Origin: Myxococcales bacterium
Lineage (GTDB): Bacteria > Myxococcota_A > Bradymonadia > UBA7976 > UBA1532
Reading direction: 5' to 3'
Assembly (NCBI GenBank): GCA_009692505.1
Contig: SHZC01000031.1
Span: forward strand, 1-34,201
Length of the DNA stretch: 34,201 bases
Below the pieces are notes generated by a model. It made no database searches. It saw only the letters and a list, made by a program, of their open reading frames with translations, and was not told where the DNA came from. The translations under genes were made by a program, and so were the position numbers. Within the stretch, counting starts at the first letter, position 1. Every line of letters starts with the position of its first letter. Below are positions 33,331 to 34,201 of this stretch, piece after piece.

Positions 33331-33347
33331 ACTGAACAGATGTCCAG
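33331..33347. promoter_or_regulatory. candidate LexA (SOS) box overlapping the uvrA start
   Basis: The plus strand reads CTGAAC-AGAT-GTCCAG (33332-33347), a dyad with five of six positions matching. Read on the minus strand it fits the published myxobacterial LexA consensus CTRHAMRYBYGTTCAGS at 15 of 17 positions. It overlaps the uvrA ATG (33340) and sits just after a GATAAC -10-like box (33324-33329). No Shine-Dalgarno precedes uvrA, so the mRNA may be nearly leaderless. Confidence 0.5.
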
Positions 33348-34201
33348 CAAAACGACCGAACTCGATCACCTCATCATTCGCGGCGCGCGCGAGCACAACC
33401 TCCAGAACGTCGATCTCGACATCCCCAAGAAGAAGCTCGTCGTCTTCACCGGCGTCTCGGGCAGCGGCAAGTCGTCGATGGCCTTTGATACGCTCTTCGC
33501 CGAGGGGCAGCGGCGGTACGTGGAGAGCCTCTCGGCCTATGCCCGACAGTTTCTCGGTCAAATGGAGAAGCCCCACTACGACTCCATCAGGGGGCTGTCG
33601 CCGACGATCAGCATCGAGCAGAAGGCGGCCGGCAAGAACCCGCGTTCTACGGTCGGGACCATTACCGAGATCTACGATTACCTGCGCGTCCTCTACGCCC
33701 GCATGGGGGAGCAGCGTTGCCATAAGTGCAGCCGGCCGGTCTCCGCGCAGTCGGCGCAGCAGATCGTCGACGAGCTCTGTCGCCTGCCTGAAGGCACGAG
33801 ATATACGCTGCTCTCTCCCGTCGTGGAGAACCGCAAGGGCGCGCATGAGGACCTCCTCGGCGAGCTGCGCGGCCACGGCTTCGCGCGGATTCGGATCGAC
33901 GGGGTCGTGGTCGAGCTCGACGAGAAGCTGACGCTCGACAAGAAGAAACGCCATCGAGTGGAGGTCGTCGTCGATCGGCTGGTGTCCAAGCCGGACGGGC
34001 GGGCCCGCATTACCGACTCGGTGGAGCTGGCCCTGAAGAGGGGCGAAGGCAAGCTGATCGCCGCGCTCGTCGCTGAGGGAGAGGATCGGCTGTTCAGTGA
34101 GCACCGGGCCTGCGAACATTGTGCGATCGGCTACCCCGAGCTGACGCCGCAGAGCTTCTCGTTCAACTCGCCGCTCGGGATGTGCACCGAGTGCAACGGC
34201 T
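33340..34201 (+). CDS. uvrA: excinuclease ABC subunit A (UvrA), N-terminal part
   Basis: UvrA is the damage-sensing ATPase of nucleotide-excision repair. Only the first 287 codons are inside the window; the frame is open to the end. It has IIRGAREHNLQNVDLDIPK, Walker A GVSGSGKSS, the family stretch RRYVESLSAYARQFLGQMEKP, IEQKAAGKNPRSTVGTITEIYDYLR, and the first zinc module beginning CHKC. The second half of that module is CEHC ... CTEC near the window end. It is divergent from mpl. A LexA-like dyad covers its start codon, fitting SOS control. The start is ATG 33340; no ribosome site is seen. The partial product looks normal with no frameshift. Confidence 0.97.
   Translation, partial: MSSKTTELDHLIIRGAREHNLQNVDLDIPKKKLVVFTGVSGSGKSSMAFDTLFAEGQRRYVESLSAYARQFLGQMEKPHYDSIRGLSPTISIEQKAAGKNPRSTVGTITEIYDYLRVLYARMGEQRCHKCSRPVSAQSAQQIVDELCRLPEGTRYTLLSPVVENRKGAHEDLLGELRGHGFARIRIDGVVVELDEKLTLDKKKRHRVEVVVDRLVSKPDGRARITDSVELALKRGEGKLIAALVAEGEDRLFSEHRACEHCAIGYPELTPQSFSFNSPLGMCTECNG

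Noticed and set aside
33088..34119. Minus-strand open frame opposite uvrA
   Set aside because: The plus-strand UvrA motifs are unmistakable and the antisense frame also runs into mpl.

Overview
The window is a compact, high-GC bacterial chromosome segment with no rRNA, tRNA, mobile element or CRISPR array that I could recognise. The gene content suggests a myxobacterium-like deltaproteobacterium (Myxococcota or a relative). It has a Ser/Thr kinase fused to a formylglycine-generating-enzyme-like (FGE-like) domain, a PP2C phosphatase fused to a cyclic-nucleotide-binding domain, a PEGA-domain protein, a YlxR-L7Ae fusion, a heptahaem cytochrome, and a LexA-like dyad at uvrA of the CTGAAC-N4-GTTCAG type. 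This placement rests on gene content and is not proven.

Layout. 1-1012 (minus): the start of a TPR-like protein that leaves the window, preceded in its operon by a secreted PEGA-domain protein. 1092-1688 (plus): a small exported protein of unknown function. 1603-24027 (minus) is one nearly unbroken run of 18 genes, read right to left. First comes the transcription/translation/RNA-decay block rimP-nusA-ylxR/L7Ae-infB-rbfA-truB-rpsO-pnp-dut. Then comes a signalling pair, a membrane Ser/Thr kinase and a GGDEF diguanylate cyclase. Then come purB-purC-purS-purQ-purL-purF, and last a seven-haem cytochrome c. From the cyclase to the cytochrome every stop codon overlaps the next start by four bases (ATGA or GTGA), seven junctions in a row. 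24206-25051 (plus): a nitrilase-family amidase. 25033-27479 (minus): PP2C/cNMP-binding protein plus a membrane-anchored lectin-like protein. 27584-29326 (minus): a DUF2723-type multi-pass membrane protein. 29410-30558 (plus): a methyltransferase with a TPR-like tail. 30568-33224 (minus): the murein-recycling ligase gene mpl, overlapped by a PilZ-domain gene. 33340-end (plus): the first part of uvrA.

Regulatory structure visible in the DNA: an intrinsic terminator with eight U's in the leader of the rimP-nusA operon; a terminator between rpsO and pnp, followed by an 18-position hairpin in the pnp leader; promoter-like hexamers before rpsO, infB, the kinase gene and the PP2C gene; and a LexA-like dyad overlapping the uvrA start codon.

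How it fits together: the core block makes and tunes the transcription and translation machinery, and the purine block makes IMP/AMP precursors. The cyclase uses GTP, a product of that pathway, to make c-di-GMP, and a PilZ-type candidate c-di-GMP receptor lies further right, coupled to mpl. The most unusual feature is the tight coupling of a kinase, a c-di-GMP cyclase and a multihaem cytochrome to de novo purine synthesis. Whether that is functional or only positional cannot be decided from sequence alone.
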